From: Gordoniibacillus chartarius
Lineage (GTDB): Bacteria > Bacillota > Bacilli > Paenibacillales > NBRC-103111
Length of the DNA: 64,000 nucleotides
Assembly: GCF_042432825.1 (NCBI RefSeq)
Contig: NZ_JBHLWN010000014.1
Location: 90,176 to 154,175, forward strand
Direction: 5' to 3'
A model generated the notes under the pieces. That model had not been told where the DNA came from. It ran no database searches and saw only the letters and a program-made list of their open reading frames with translations. Shown in pieces: positions 16,782 to 24,283 of the stretch. A program made the position numbers and the translations under genes. Every line of letters starts with the position of its first letter. Position 1 is the stretch's first letter.

Positions 16782-16880
16782 TTATCCACATGAATATGTG
16801 TATAAGCTGTGGGTATAATGTTGATACATGTCAAAAACTGTCCTATAGCGCGGGGGATAATGTGGATAAAGTTATACACA
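16782..16880. promoter_or_regulatory. DnaA-box cluster upstream of sda
   Basis: Four perfect DnaA boxes (TTATNCACA) in 99 bp: TTATCCACA 16782-16790 (+), TGTGTATAA 16797-16805 (-), TGTGGATAA 16861-16869 (-), TTATACACA 16872-16880 (+), plus a one-mismatch copy TGGGTATAA at 16810-16818. Arranged as two converging pairs. In B. subtilis DnaA binds the sda promoter and activates it; position and orientation here fit the same role. Confidence 0.88.
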
Positions 16881-16950
16881 AGTTCACAACGCCTAAATCG
16901 ATTAAAATGTTTTATCAGGTTTCGAATTTCGATAATGATGTTAATAAGCA

Positions 16951-16992
16951 AAAATGCCGCCCGACCGAATTGACGGTCGAAGCGGCATTTTC
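16951..16992 (-). terminator. Terminator of gerPF
   Basis: Arms AAAATGCCGC and GCGGCATTTT with inner GACCG/CGGTC; T and A tails on both sides make it bidirectional. Confidence 0.85.
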
Positions 16993-16995
16993 TCG

Positions 16996-17220
16996 TTAAG
17001 AACCCGTGGCGGCCTTGGCGGTGCTGTCGTCCACAACATCCGGGTCATTCGTAATCGTCGCACTGAACAAAGAGAATGTAGCCGACAAATCGCCGGTAAC
17101 GGAGCTTCCTGCGCCAAAGTAGCTTTTCGTACTGGAGGTCGGCGCGATGATGAACGTATCTCCATTATTCAGCGTGCCGCCGTTGCTGACGACTTTGAAG
17201 GCACCGACGAAAGAAGGCAT
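16996..17220 (-). CDS. gerPF: GerPA/GerPF family spore germination protein
   Basis: 74 residues from ATG 17220 (MPSFVGAFKVVSNGGTLNNGD), the typical start of GerPA/GerPF proteins, followed by the conserved FGAGSSVTGDLS middle. GerP proteins are made in the mother cell and let small germinants pass the spore coat. This is a single copy away from any gerP operon, as is often seen for extra GerPF-type genes. GerPA versus GerPF cannot be separated by eye; symbol tentative. Two other in-frame ATGs lie within 12 nt upstream. Confidence 0.8.
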   Translation of the reverse strand: MPSFVGAFKVVSNGGTLNNGDTFIIAPTSSTKSYFGAGSSVTGDLSATFSLFSATITNDPDVVDDSTAKAATGS

Positions 17221-17284
17221 AAGCATCCGCATCCTTTATCTTCAGATGGTTTATCTTATGTGCGTCTGCCCGGTTTTGGAACCA

Positions 17285-17815
17285 TTACATGAGGAAGACC
17301 GAGGATTCCACAAATATGCCTTTGTTAAAGACGACATTGACGTAGTATTTCGGATCTTCCTTGAGCTGGAATTGATACGTCCTGCGGTCTCCGGACTCCG
17401 CAACCAGCTTCCCCGGCGAGCCTGCCGCTTGAACGAACTGCTCGTAGGTCGTGCCCGGGGCAATCTTCGTCACTTGGTCGCGGCTGACCTTGTCCAGCTG
17501 CTGCGGCTGCGCCGGCGCTGCCGATCCTCCGCCGCCCGCTGCCGTACCGCCGTTCGCTGCACCGCCTGCTGTCCCCCCTGTAGTTCCGCCAGCCGTACCG
17601 CCCGATGCCGTACCACCAGACGTTGTGCCGCCGGTCGAAGTATCGCCGCCTCCGGCAGTACCAGACCCGGTGCTGCCGCCGGACGTCGCGCTTCCCGCCG
17701 TTCCCGAACTATCGTTTGCCGCTTGCCCCGGTGCCGCCGCGCCGTCCTTCTTCGCACAGCCCGACAGCATAAGAGCTCCCGCTAACATGACCAAACCGAT
17801 TTGCTTCTTCCACAT
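17285..17815 (-). CDS. Lipoprotein with Gly/Thr/Ser-rich linker and small C-terminal domain
   Basis: 176 residues. Signal peptide ending in lipobox LSGC (Cys20 to be lipidated), then about 75 residues of extreme Gly-Thr-Ser-Ala low complexity, then a compact domain of about 70 residues (LDKVSRDQVTKIAPGTTYEQFVQAAGSPGKLVAESGD, RTYQFQLKEDPKYYVNVVF). The latter resembles SmpA/BLIP-like fold modules (start helix, G-x-T-x2-Q/E, GxP turn, then strands). Attached to the outer face of the membrane. Function unknown. Confidence 0.82.
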   Translation of the reverse strand: MWKKQIGLVMLAGALMLSGCAKKDGAAAPGQAANDSSGTAGSATSGGSTGSGTAGGGDTSTGGTTSGGTASGGTAGGTTGGTAGGAANGGTAAGGGGSAAPAQPQQLDKVSRDQVTKIAPGTTYEQFVQAAGSPGKLVAESGDRRTYQFQLKEDPKYYVNVVFNKGIFVESSVFLM

Positions 17816-17903
17816 CCTGCGATTCCTCCTGCTTCAAACGTGATACAGGATAGTATTCGTCCAAGCGGAACAAATTTAGTCGCCCTGGGGAGTGTCGTTC
17901 ATA

Positions 17904-17932
17904 GAAAAAAGACTATCCATCTTGGATAGCCT
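17904..17932 (-). terminator. Terminator of the A-type Fe-S carrier gene
   Basis: Minus strand GCTATCC-AAGAT-GGATAGT then CTTTTTT, 9 nt past the stop. Confidence 0.78.
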
Positions 17933-17940
17933 TCTCTTCA

Positions 17941-18303
17941 TCAATCCTCGCACTTCTCCGCGAGCTTCTCTTCCTCCGGCTTCGTCCGGAAGCTCGAGCC
18001 GCAGCCGCATGTCGCGATGGCGTTCGGGTTATGAATGGTAAAGCCGCCGCCCATGCCTTGATCCTTGAAATCGATCTCGACGCCGTACAAATATTTGTAG
18101 CTGTCCGCATCGACCACAACTTTCAAGCCATGGATGTCGAGCACTTGATCGTCTTCCTTCTGATCGTCGTCGAAGCCCATACCGTAGGAAAAGCCGCTGC
18201 AGCCGCCCGGCTTCACACCAAGCCGCAGGAACAGGTTTGGAGCTTCCTCGGCGGCAAGCAATTCTTTAATTTTATCTGTAGCGGACTCGCTAATAGTCAC
18301 CAT
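17941..18303 (-). CDS. HesB/IscA-type Fe-S cluster carrier (YutM/ErpA-like)
   Basis: 120 residues. The three conserved cysteines are present: GGCSGFSYG (C35) and the C-terminal TCGCGSSF pair, so the protein can carry a [2Fe-2S] or [4Fe-4S] cluster and pass it from the Suf scaffold to target proteins. A 13-residue charged tail follows. ATG 18303 is preceded by AGGAGG. Its place near yumB, yuzB, yutJ and nfu corresponds to B. subtilis yutM. It ends with its own terminator. Confidence 0.92.
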   Translation of the reverse strand: MVTISESATDKIKELLAAEEAPNLFLRLGVKPGGCSGFSYGMGFDDDQKEDDQVLDIHGLKVVVDADSYKYLYGVEIDFKDQGMGGGFTIHNPNAIATCGCGSSFRTKPEEEKLAEKCED

Positions 18304-18355
18304 TATGAGTACCTCCTCTTTGAGTACAGTAAAGCTTACTTATAGTATACTCCTC

Positions 18356-18577
18356 TTAGTATACCGACTCAAGGGCGGCAGCCGTCTGCAGTTCTTGCTG
18401 AGATATGGAAACAAGTGCATAATATTGCAGCAGCAGCTGATCCAACCTTTTGCTGCACAACTGCACGTCCGGATGAAGAAATCCGAATTTAATGCCGAGC
18501 GTCACCATCTCGCTCCGCAGCTCCTCGATCTCTTCGCATATGCGATTATGCGCTTCCCGCCATTCGGCTGCTTTCAA
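18356..18577 (-). CDS. Spo0E-like aspartyl-phosphate phosphatase
   Basis: 73-residue two-helix protein with the Spo0E family layout: first helix ICEEIEELRSEMVTLGIKFGFLHPDVQLCSKRLDQLL carries the G-x-x-(H/D)P turn and the S-x3-D signature (CSKRLDQLL, family consensus SQELDxLI). Such proteins dephosphorylate Spo0A~P and delay sporulation. Start TTG 18577 is used since AGGTGA lies just upstream; a GTG at 18586 falls inside that site. Together with sda 2 kb away it forms a local group of sporulation brakes. Confidence 0.82.
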   Translation of the reverse strand: MKAAEWREAHNRICEEIEELRSEMVTLGIKFGFLHPDVQLCSKRLDQLLLQYYALVSISQQELQTAAALESVY

Positions 18578-18689
18578 GGCAATCACCTAAATAAAGATTA
18601 AAGTACGCAGACAAGTATACTAGATTTTGTCCGTTTTGGGAATGTTCAATTGTTTAGGTGACCGAACAGCATTAGGCAGCTATCGGGTG

Positions 18690-18718
18690 TTGCCGGGGCT
18701 ATACAACAGGTTTATAAT
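18690..18718 (+). promoter_or_regulatory. Promoter of mqnE
   Basis: -35 TTGCCG (18690-18695), 17 bp spacer, perfect -10 TATAAT (18713-18718), 63 nt before the mqnE start. Confidence 0.72.
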
Positions 18719-18781
18719 AGTGAGGATTGTGAATCTTATTACAAGGGTACGTTACACACGTTACATAGGAGGGAAGCCCGG

Positions 18782-19882
18782 ATGAATATTGCAGTAGGCA
18801 GCCCCGACAAGCGCATGGCCGAAATCGCCGAGAAAGTGCAGAACGGCGAACGGCTGACGCTGGAGGACGGGGTATTTTTATATGAATCCGACGATTTGCC
18901 GACGATCGGCCAGCTGGCCAATATCGTCAATCAGCGCAAGAACGGCAAGCTCGTTTATTTTATTCAAAATATGAGTTTGTATTTTACCAATGTCTGTGAG
19001 GAGCACTGCGCATTTTGCCACTTCCGCCGCGACGAAGGGGAAGAAGGCGCTTATACGCTGACACCCGGCCAAATGCTGGAGTATGTTGCGGAGCATTATC
19101 ACCCTGAGCTATTGGAATTCCATATCAGCCAAGGGCATAATCCGCACGTTCCTTTCGAATATTACGTCGATTGCTTGCGGCAATTGAAGCAGGCTTACCC
19201 GCAGGTGACGATTAAGGCGCATACGGCTGCCGAAATCGAATTTTTCTCGCGGATCAGCGGTCTCAGTTATAAGGAAGTATTGAAAACGCTGATGGATGCG
19301 GGCTTGTCGACGCTTCCTGGCGGCGGTGCGGAAATTTTAACGGAGCGGTATCGGGCCAAAATGAAGGTGGAGAAGGCTTCTTCCGAAGAATGGCTCGCCG
19401 TCCATCGCGCCGCCCACGAGCTCGGGATGAAGACGCACGCTACGATGCTGTACGGATCGATCGAAACGCTCGAGGAGCGAATCCGGCATATGATACTGCT
19501 GCGGGAGCTTCAGGATGAAACCGGCGGTTTCATGGTGTTTATCCCGAACTCGGTACAACCGTCGTCCAAAAATGCGGGCCTGAAGCGGCGCGTGCCTGCT
19601 TTCGACGAGCTGAAGACGATTGCGATCAGCCGGCTCATGCTGGACAATTTCCCGCATATTAAAGCGTATTTCATTAACATCGGCACCAAGCTGACGCAGC
19701 TGTCGTTCGCCTTCGGCGCCTCCGACGCGCATGGAACGATCGTGAAGGAACGCATTTCTCACGCAGCGGGCGCAACCTCGCCCGAAGGGCTCACCAAAGA
19801 CGAGCTTGTGTGGCTCATTAAAGGAGCGGGCCGCATTCCAGTAGAGCGCGACACGTTCTATCATGAAATTCGCAGATATTAG
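18782..19882 (+). CDS. mqnE: Aminofutalosine synthase
   Basis: Radical SAM enzyme of the futalosine route to menaquinone; it joins the MqnA product with S-adenosylmethionine to give aminofutalosine. 366 residues with the cluster motif CEEHCAFC (C-x3-C-x2-C), HISQGHNP, LPGGGAEIL and the C-terminal domain LSFAFGASDAHGTIV typical of MqnE/MqnC proteins. MqnE rather than MqnC is chosen from the N-terminus and these motifs. ATG 18782 follows AGGAGGG. mqnB and mqnD lie at 53 kb; mqnA and mqnC are not in this window. Use of this route, not MenFDHCEB, separates Paenibacillaceae from Bacillus. Confidence 0.93.
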   Translation: MNIAVGSPDKRMAEIAEKVQNGERLTLEDGVFLYESDDLPTIGQLANIVNQRKNGKLVYFIQNMSLYFTNVCEEHCAFCHFRRDEGEEGAYTLTPGQMLEYVAEHYHPELLEFHISQGHNPHVPFEYYVDCLRQLKQAYPQVTIKAHTAAEIEFFSRISGLSYKEVLKTLMDAGLSTLPGGGAEILTERYRAKMKVEKASSEEWLAVHRAAHELGMKTHATMLYGSIETLEERIRHMILLRELQDETGGFMVFIPNSVQPSSKNAGLKRRVPAFDELKTIAISRLMLDNFPHIKAYFINIGTKLTQLSFAFGASDAHGTIVKERISHAAGATSPEGLTKDELVWLIKGAGRIPVERDTFYHEIRRY

Positions 19883-19930
19883 AGATACTAATCAGTGCCT
19901 GAATGGTCGATAGGGAGTTGATTGCAAGCT

Positions 19931-20998
19931 ATGAAGAAGCTGGTTGTACTTGGCGGAGGCTATGGCGGCTTAACGATTGTTTTGAATCTGTTGGAAAAAG
20001 AACTGCCGCCGGATACGGTCATTGTACTCGTAGACCGGAGCCCCTTCCAAGGCCTTAAGACGGAATATTATGCTTTGGCTGCAGGTACTGTCGCCGAAAC
20101 TCACGTCCGAATTCAATATCCGGTGGATCCGCGACTCATCATGAAATACGGCGATGTCACGGCGGTCGATCTGGAGAACAAGCAGGTGCTGTTCGACGGC
20201 AAGGAGCCGCTGACTTACGATTGGCTCGTCATCGGACTCGGCTGTACAGACAATTACCACGGCATCCCCGGAGCCGAGCAGTTTTCCTGTTCCCTGCAAA
20301 GTTTCCACCAAACGCGATTGACGTACGCCCAGGTCAGCAATGTGGCCCCCTATGGTCAAGTAACGGTTGTCGGCGGCGGTCTCAGCGGTGTCGAGATCGC
20401 GGCGGAGCTGCGCGAAAGCCGGCCTGATCTTAACATCCGTATCCTTGACCGCGGAACTAGTGTTTTGTCGGCTTTCCCGAGCAAGCTTCAACAATTCGTT
20501 CGGGAGTGGATGATGGAGCATCATATCGAGATGCGTTCTCACATTTCGCTGACGCGCCTTGACGGCGGGGATCTGTACAACGGTGAAGACGACATTATTA
20601 AAACGGACGTAACCGTATGGACGGCAGGCATCAAGCCGAGTCCGGTCGTCCAGGCGCTTGAGCTGCCGAAGGACAAGCAAGGAAGACTGATCATTAACGA
20701 GTACCACCAGCTCCCGGATCACAACGACGTATATGTCGTAGGCGACTGTGCCAGTCTGCCATTCTCCCCGAGCGGACAAGCCGCCGAAGCGCAAGGGAAG
20801 CAAATCGCGGAAGTGATCCGCGCCCTCTGGAAAGGCGAGACGCCGCGGCTCGGCACGATCAAGCTGAAGGGCACGCTAGGCTCGCTCGGCAAGAAAGCCG
20901 GGTTCGGCATTATGGGCAAGCGAACCGTTATGACCGGTACGATCCCCCGTGCGCTGAAGAGCGGTGTGCTGTGGATGTCGAAGCGCCATTTTGGCTGA
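19931..20998 (+). CDS. yutJ: NADH dehydrogenase-like flavoprotein (YutJ family)
   Basis: 355 residues; FAD-binding LVVLGGGYGGLTIV at the N-terminus, KTEYYALAAGT near residue 50, NAD-binding VVGGGLSGVEIAAELRES, VWTAGIKPSP and YVVGDCASLP. It aligns closely with what I know of B. subtilis YutJ along its entire length. It likely transfers electrons from NAD(P)H to quinone or another acceptor, with exact substrate unknown. ATG 19931 fits the family N-terminus; a TTG at 19922 is closer to GGGAG (19913-19917) and could be used instead. It follows mqnE by 48 nt, so a menaquinone-reduction link through one transcript is plausible. Confidence 0.9.
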   Translation: MKKLVVLGGGYGGLTIVLNLLEKELPPDTVIVLVDRSPFQGLKTEYYALAAGTVAETHVRIQYPVDPRLIMKYGDVTAVDLENKQVLFDGKEPLTYDWLVIGLGCTDNYHGIPGAEQFSCSLQSFHQTRLTYAQVSNVAPYGQVTVVGGGLSGVEIAAELRESRPDLNIRILDRGTSVLSAFPSKLQQFVREWMMEHHIEMRSHISLTRLDGGDLYNGEDDIIKTDVTVWTAGIKPSPVVQALELPKDKQGRLIINEYHQLPDHNDVYVVGDCASLPFSPSGQAAEAQGKQIAEVIRALWKGETPRLGTIKLKGTLGSLGKKAGFGIMGKRTVMTGTIPRALKSGVLWMSKRHFG

Positions 20999-21007
20999 TC
21001 CCATTCG

Positions 21008-21268
21008 TCAGTCGTCGTCGCCAAGCAGCTTGTACATGGCTTCGATCTCCTCGATCTTGGCCATGACCTTCTTCTCAAGCTCGTCCGCATCGGCCGCTTC
21101 GACGATCTCACCGTTAACGAGAGCGTACGGAATGAGATAGCAAGTCCCGCAGTTACCCAGACAGCCATATTCAACGACATCATATTCAGGGTTTGCTTCC
21201 AGCTTCTTCATCAAACGGTCCGTACCGTGATGCATGTTCGAAGCGCAAAATTCGATGATCGGTCTCAT
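21008..21268 (-). CDS. yuzB: YuzB family protein (DUF1450)
   Basis: 86 residues starting MRPIIEFCASNMHHG, with YGCLGNCGTCY in the middle and four cysteines that could hold an Fe-S cluster or disulfide. N-terminus and the EYGCLG-CG-C motif match B. subtilis YuzB. It converges with yutJ and diverges from nfu, sharing with it an intergenic region that carries a Fur box. ATG 21268 is taken from the family N-terminus. Role unknown; context suggests Fe-S or respiratory redox chemistry. Confidence 0.87.
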   Translation of the reverse strand: MRPIIEFCASNMHHGTDRLMKKLEANPEYDVVEYGCLGNCGTCYLIPYALVNGEIVEAADADELEKKVMAKIEEIEAMYKLLGDDD

Positions 21269-21307
21269 ACGGGAGGCAAGCCTTCTTTCTTCATTCATTT
21301 ATAGTTA

Positions 21308-21322
21308 TGATAATGATTTTCA
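21308..21322. promoter_or_regulatory. Fur box between yuzB and nfu
   Basis: TGATAATGATTTTCA matches the 7-1-7 Fur consensus TGATAATnATTATCA at 13 of 14 informative positions. It overlaps the -35 of the nfu promoter and lies about 40 bp before yuzB, so iron-dependent repression of both genes is plausible. Confidence 0.8.
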
Positions 21323-21345
21323 TTTTGTCGTAAATATCATATAAT
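21317..21345 (+). promoter_or_regulatory. Promoter of nfu
   Basis: -35 TTTTCA (21317-21322), 17 bp, -10 TATAAT (21340-21345). Confidence 0.7.
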
Positions 21346-21390
21346 ATAGAGGAAGTATCATTCAAATTCAAGCCGAGAGGAGTTCTATAT

Positions 21391-21639
21391 ATGACAGAGC
21401 AAACGAAAAACGAATCGATGTATGACGAAGTGCTGGAGGTACTCGATAAGCTGCGTCCGTTCCTGCAGCGCGACGGCGGCGACGTCGAGCTCGTCGACGT
21501 AGAAGACGGCATCGTCAAGCTGAAGCTGATGGGCGCATGCGGCTCTTGCCCGAGCTCCACGATCACGCTGAAAGCCGGTATCGAGCGCGCGCTTGTTGAA
21601 GAAGTGGAAGGCGTACAAGAAGTCGTTCAAGTGTTTTGA
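21391..21639 (+). CDS. nfu: NifU/Nfu-type Fe-S cluster carrier (YutI-like)
   Basis: 82-residue stand-alone Nfu domain. The cluster-binding motif GACGSCPSS has cysteines at 50 and 53, preceded by RPFLQRDGGDVEL, the signature of the family. It delivers [4Fe-4S] clusters to targets such as aconitase. ATG 21391. Clear promoter overlapped by a Fur box and a good terminator make it an iron-regulated single-gene unit. Equivalent to B. subtilis YutI. Confidence 0.95.
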   Translation: MTEQTKNESMYDEVLEVLDKLRPFLQRDGGDVELVDVEDGIVKLKLMGACGSCPSSTITLKAGIERALVEEVEGVQEVVQVF

Positions 21640-21661
21640 TTGAAATGTATCACAGAAGGGT

Positions 21662-21689
21662 CTGCCGGCTAGCGGCAGGCTCTTTTTTT
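21662..21689 (+). terminator. Terminator of nfu
   Basis: CTGCCG-GCTAG-CGGCAG followed by GCTCTTTTTTT. Confidence 0.88.
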
Positions 21690-21824
21690 CTGGGTAGCCC
21701 CAATATTATACGAAGCATATCCTCGGGGGATACGTGGTGGACTTTTGCTGATTGCATATTTGGGCCGGAACTGCCGAACAATAGAGTTGATCGTTGCGAA
21801 GATAACAAGGCGGTGGAACGAGGA

Positions 21825-22373
21825 ATGTTAACAGACGTGCAAGAGCGGTTGTCGGAATTGAAGGAAGCGATCGACGGCCTCCAGCTGGATCAGGCTTCAG
21901 CCGCAAACGCCCGGAAAACCTGCGAGGCTTACGGCAACCAGCTCCTGCTGGACGGCTCCGCTCTGTTAAAGGCGGACATGTCCCATGAGCAAAAGCGCGA
22001 GGTCATTGCCGGAATGAGGCAGGCCGTTCACAAGCTGCAGGAAACGACGAGAGAGCTGATGTCCCAGTGCGCCGAAGCTTACCGCGGCCAGATCGGCACC
22101 GAAGAGAAAGAGGCTTACGAGAAGCTGTCGAAGCAACTGCAGCAGGAGTACAAACCTGAAGCGTTCCGCAGCCTTCAAGCCTATCATCAGGTCGGCCGCC
22201 TTCATGATTTGCTAAGCAGTCTGAATACGGAATTGCTGGATGCCGATTTTGAGCTAGAGCGGGAAATGCGGCAATCCGGCACGACAGAACGAACAGCGGA
22301 TGAAGCTCCTCCTTTTGGTGCCGACCCGCTCAAATACGATCATGATCCGGTGCCCGGCTCTCTTTCCCCGTAA
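21825..22373 (+). CDS. Unknown coiled-coil protein
   Basis: 182 residues, mostly amphipathic helix (VQERLSELKEAIDGLQLD; MRQAVHKLQETTRELM; YEKLSKQLQQEY), hydrophilic and without signal or membrane segment, ending in a Pro/Asp-rich tail. No family recognised. ATG 21825 follows GAGGA closely and AAGGCGG at about 10 nt; GTG 21813 is a possible alternative. It converges on the HEPN-like gene with a shared terminator. Confidence 0.7.
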   Translation: MLTDVQERLSELKEAIDGLQLDQASAANARKTCEAYGNQLLLDGSALLKADMSHEQKREVIAGMRQAVHKLQETTRELMSQCAEAYRGQIGTEEKEAYEKLSKQLQQEYKPEAFRSLQAYHQVGRLHDLLSSLNTELLDADFELEREMRQSGTTERTADEAPPFGADPLKYDHDPVPGSLSP

Positions 22374-22394
22374 TGCATCCGGTCGGTAAACGTC

Positions 22395-22442
22395 AAGCCG
22401 CAGCAAGGAGTGCCCAAATGGCCAGCCTGCTGCGGCTCTTTA
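22395..22442. terminator. Bidirectional terminator
   Basis: Arms AGCCGCAGCA and TGCTGCGGCT between two convergent stops, with CTTTATTTG on the plus side. Confidence 0.75.
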
Positions 22443-23159
22443 TTTGCGTTGCTGTTTCTCTTCGGCCGTTTCATTCAAATATCGGAACACGGCCAGCAAG
22501 CAGCCCTCCACCATGGCATAGGCGTCGCTGAGCTCCTGTGCTTCAAACCTGACATTTTCCACGGCGAATTTGTCTCCCGGGCGGTAAGCGTTCAGCTTCC
22601 AATCGTCCAGCATTTCAGCGTTGACATAATGAATTTCCATATTGCGCTGCTTCCGCAGATTCGTAAGCGATTGCTTATGGGCGGCTTTCAGCTCGTACAG
22701 CTGCTGCTGCAGCTGCGGTACGGCATGCCGCTCATACATGCGCCGCAGCACCGTAAAGAACGAAAAATGCGGCTTTACCTGCTCCGTTTGCAATTGCAGC
22801 CAATCGTCCAAAAAATATCCGAGCTTGTCGAGAAGCGAAAAGACGCGGATCAAGCCGTTCTTGTAAAAATAGACGAATCGCCGATATTCGTCATGCTCGC
22901 CTTCCTCCATATCCTCGACGAACGATGACTTGATGCTCTCGGCGTAGCGGACGCTGCAATATACGCTTTGCTCCAATTCATCCAGACCGACTTGAAAGCC
23001 GCGGCTCCATATCGCATATTGAGCAAGCTTCTGTTCACTCTTAGCCGCGCGAAACGTCCCGTCGGACAAGCCGCCGATAAACCGGTTCAACTGCTCCGTC
23101 ACCTGCCGCTGCCCGTCCTTCATCGTCCGTTTCGGTTCGTTAAACAATACGCGCAGCAT
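22440..23159 (-). CDS. HEPN-like domain protein (Cthe_2314 type suspected)
   Basis: 239 hydrophilic, helix-rich residues. Near the C-terminal third the stretch LRKQRNMEIHY carries an R-x4-H motif like that of HEPN RNases, in a long helix. Size and composition fit the Cthe_2314-type HEPN proteins common in Paenibacillus, though this comes from memory, not from a search. ATG 23159 is placed by GAGGTGA; the upstream in-frame GTG lies inside that site. There is no nucleotidyltransferase partner next to it, so it is not an obvious toxin-antitoxin pair. Confidence 0.6.
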   Translation of the reverse strand: MLRVLFNEPKRTMKDGQRQVTEQLNRFIGGLSDGTFRAAKSEQKLAQYAIWSRGFQVGLDELEQSVYCSVRYAESIKSSFVEDMEEGEHDEYRRFVYFYKNGLIRVFSLLDKLGYFLDDWLQLQTEQVKPHFSFFTVLRRMYERHAVPQLQQQLYELKAAHKQSLTNLRKQRNMEIHYVNAEMLDDWKLNAYRPGDKFAVENVRFEAQELSDAYAMVEGCLLAVFRYLNETAEEKQQRK

Positions 23160-23178
23160 GGATGTCACCTCGAATCAT

Positions 23179-24159
23179 TTAGTGGTTGCCTCCCGGCGCC
23201 TGCGGCTGCTTCCTATGCATCGTCTGCATGCGGTCGCGTTGAATTACGTACATGGCCGCAAGAATGAAAGCTCCGCCTGCATACTGGTAAGCGGAAATCC
23301 CTTCACCCAAGAGCAGCCAGCCGCCGACCGCCGCGGTAAGCGGCAATAAATACCCGTAAGCCGAAGATTTGAAAGGTCCGAGCCGGGCCAGACTTGCATT
23401 ATGTATAGCGAAGCCTGCCAGTGTGGCCAATAAGGCCGTATATAGTAGAGTTCCCCAACCGACCGGGCTGATTTGCGCCAATTGATGGGTATCGGTAAGC
23501 GTCAAGACGAACGGCAGCAGCGATACGGCCCCTGCGGTCATCTCAAAGGCAAGCAGCAAAGGCAGCGGGTACTTGGCGACAAGACGGTTCATCCCGATCA
23601 GGTAAAAGGCTCCCATAAAGCTGCGCAGCAGCAGCAGCACGTCCCCGCGCAGCGTATCGGGACCGAAATGGAAACCGCCGGCCCCTCCGGACACGATCAG
23701 CAGGACGCCTGCGAAGGCCGCCGGCAAACCGATCGCAATGCTCCAGCTGAGCCTTATCTCACGCAGCAGCAGCGACAAAATGACCGTAACGATCGGCATA
23801 AAGCCTCTTCCCAGTACAGCTCCGTTCGCCGCATTGGAGAACTGCAGCGCATACTGCAGCATCGCTTCCATGCCGATCGCCGACAAGACGCCGAGCCCGC
23901 AGATCAGCAGCAGATCGCGAGGCGGCATGCGGAAGGAAAGCTCGCGCCGGCGCAGGAACCCGTAAGCGTAAATCCATAGAAAAGGAACGATAATGACATA
24001 TCTTAGCCCGTTGAAGACGAGCGGATTCCACTCCTGCGCGCCGATTTTGAGCGAGGAAATATTAATCCCCCACAGGACATAGACCAATACAAATCCAAAA
24101 TGCGGCCATAGTCCGGCAATTCCGCTGGAAGCATTCGATTGAAGCTGCGGGTTCGTCAT
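23179..24159 (-). CDS. DMT superfamily permease with two EamA domains
   Basis: 326 residues with ten predicted membrane helices in two repeated EamA halves (first: VLWGINISSLKIGAQEWNP; second: FYLIGMNRLVAKYPLP onward). Such proteins export amino acids or other metabolites. Start ATG 24159 follows AGGTG. It ends 19 nt before the HEPN-like gene start, so the two may be co-transcribed. Substrate not predictable. Confidence 0.87.
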   Translation of the reverse strand: MTNPQLQSNASSGIAGLWPHFGFVLVYVLWGINISSLKIGAQEWNPLVFNGLRYVIIVPFLWIYAYGFLRRRELSFRMPPRDLLLICGLGVLSAIGMEAMLQYALQFSNAANGAVLGRGFMPIVTVILSLLLREIRLSWSIAIGLPAAFAGVLLIVSGGAGGFHFGPDTLRGDVLLLLRSFMGAFYLIGMNRLVAKYPLPLLLAFEMTAGAVSLLPFVLTLTDTHQLAQISPVGWGTLLYTALLATLAGFAIHNASLARLGPFKSSAYGYLLPLTAAVGGWLLLGEGISAYQYAGGAFILAAMYVIQRDRMQTMHRKQPQAPGGNH

Positions 24160-24199
24160 TGTGCGCACCTGATCTTTCTTTGATAGGTATTATCAGCAA

Positions 24200-24256
24200 T
24201 AGGAAAAGGGCTGCCCTTGGCGCCGCTAATCGGCGTCAAGGCATGCCCTTCTTTGC
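24200..24256 (-). terminator. Terminator of ctaA
   Basis: Long interrupted hairpin (GGGC-GCC-TTG-CGCCG with CGGCG-CAA-GGC-GCCC) followed on the minus strand by CCTTTTCC. Confidence 0.6.
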
Positions 24257-24283
24257 AAGTGTAAGCACGCAGAGGACTTTCCA

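Noticed and set aside
16782..16880. DnaA-box cluster as a chromosomal or plasmid origin
   Set aside because: There is no dnaA-dnaN pair or rep gene near and no clear AT-rich unwinding element with the boxes; location upstream of sda explains it better.
22440..23159. HEPN-MNT toxin-antitoxin pair
   Set aside because: No nucleotidyltransferase-like gene adjoins; the neighbour is a permease.
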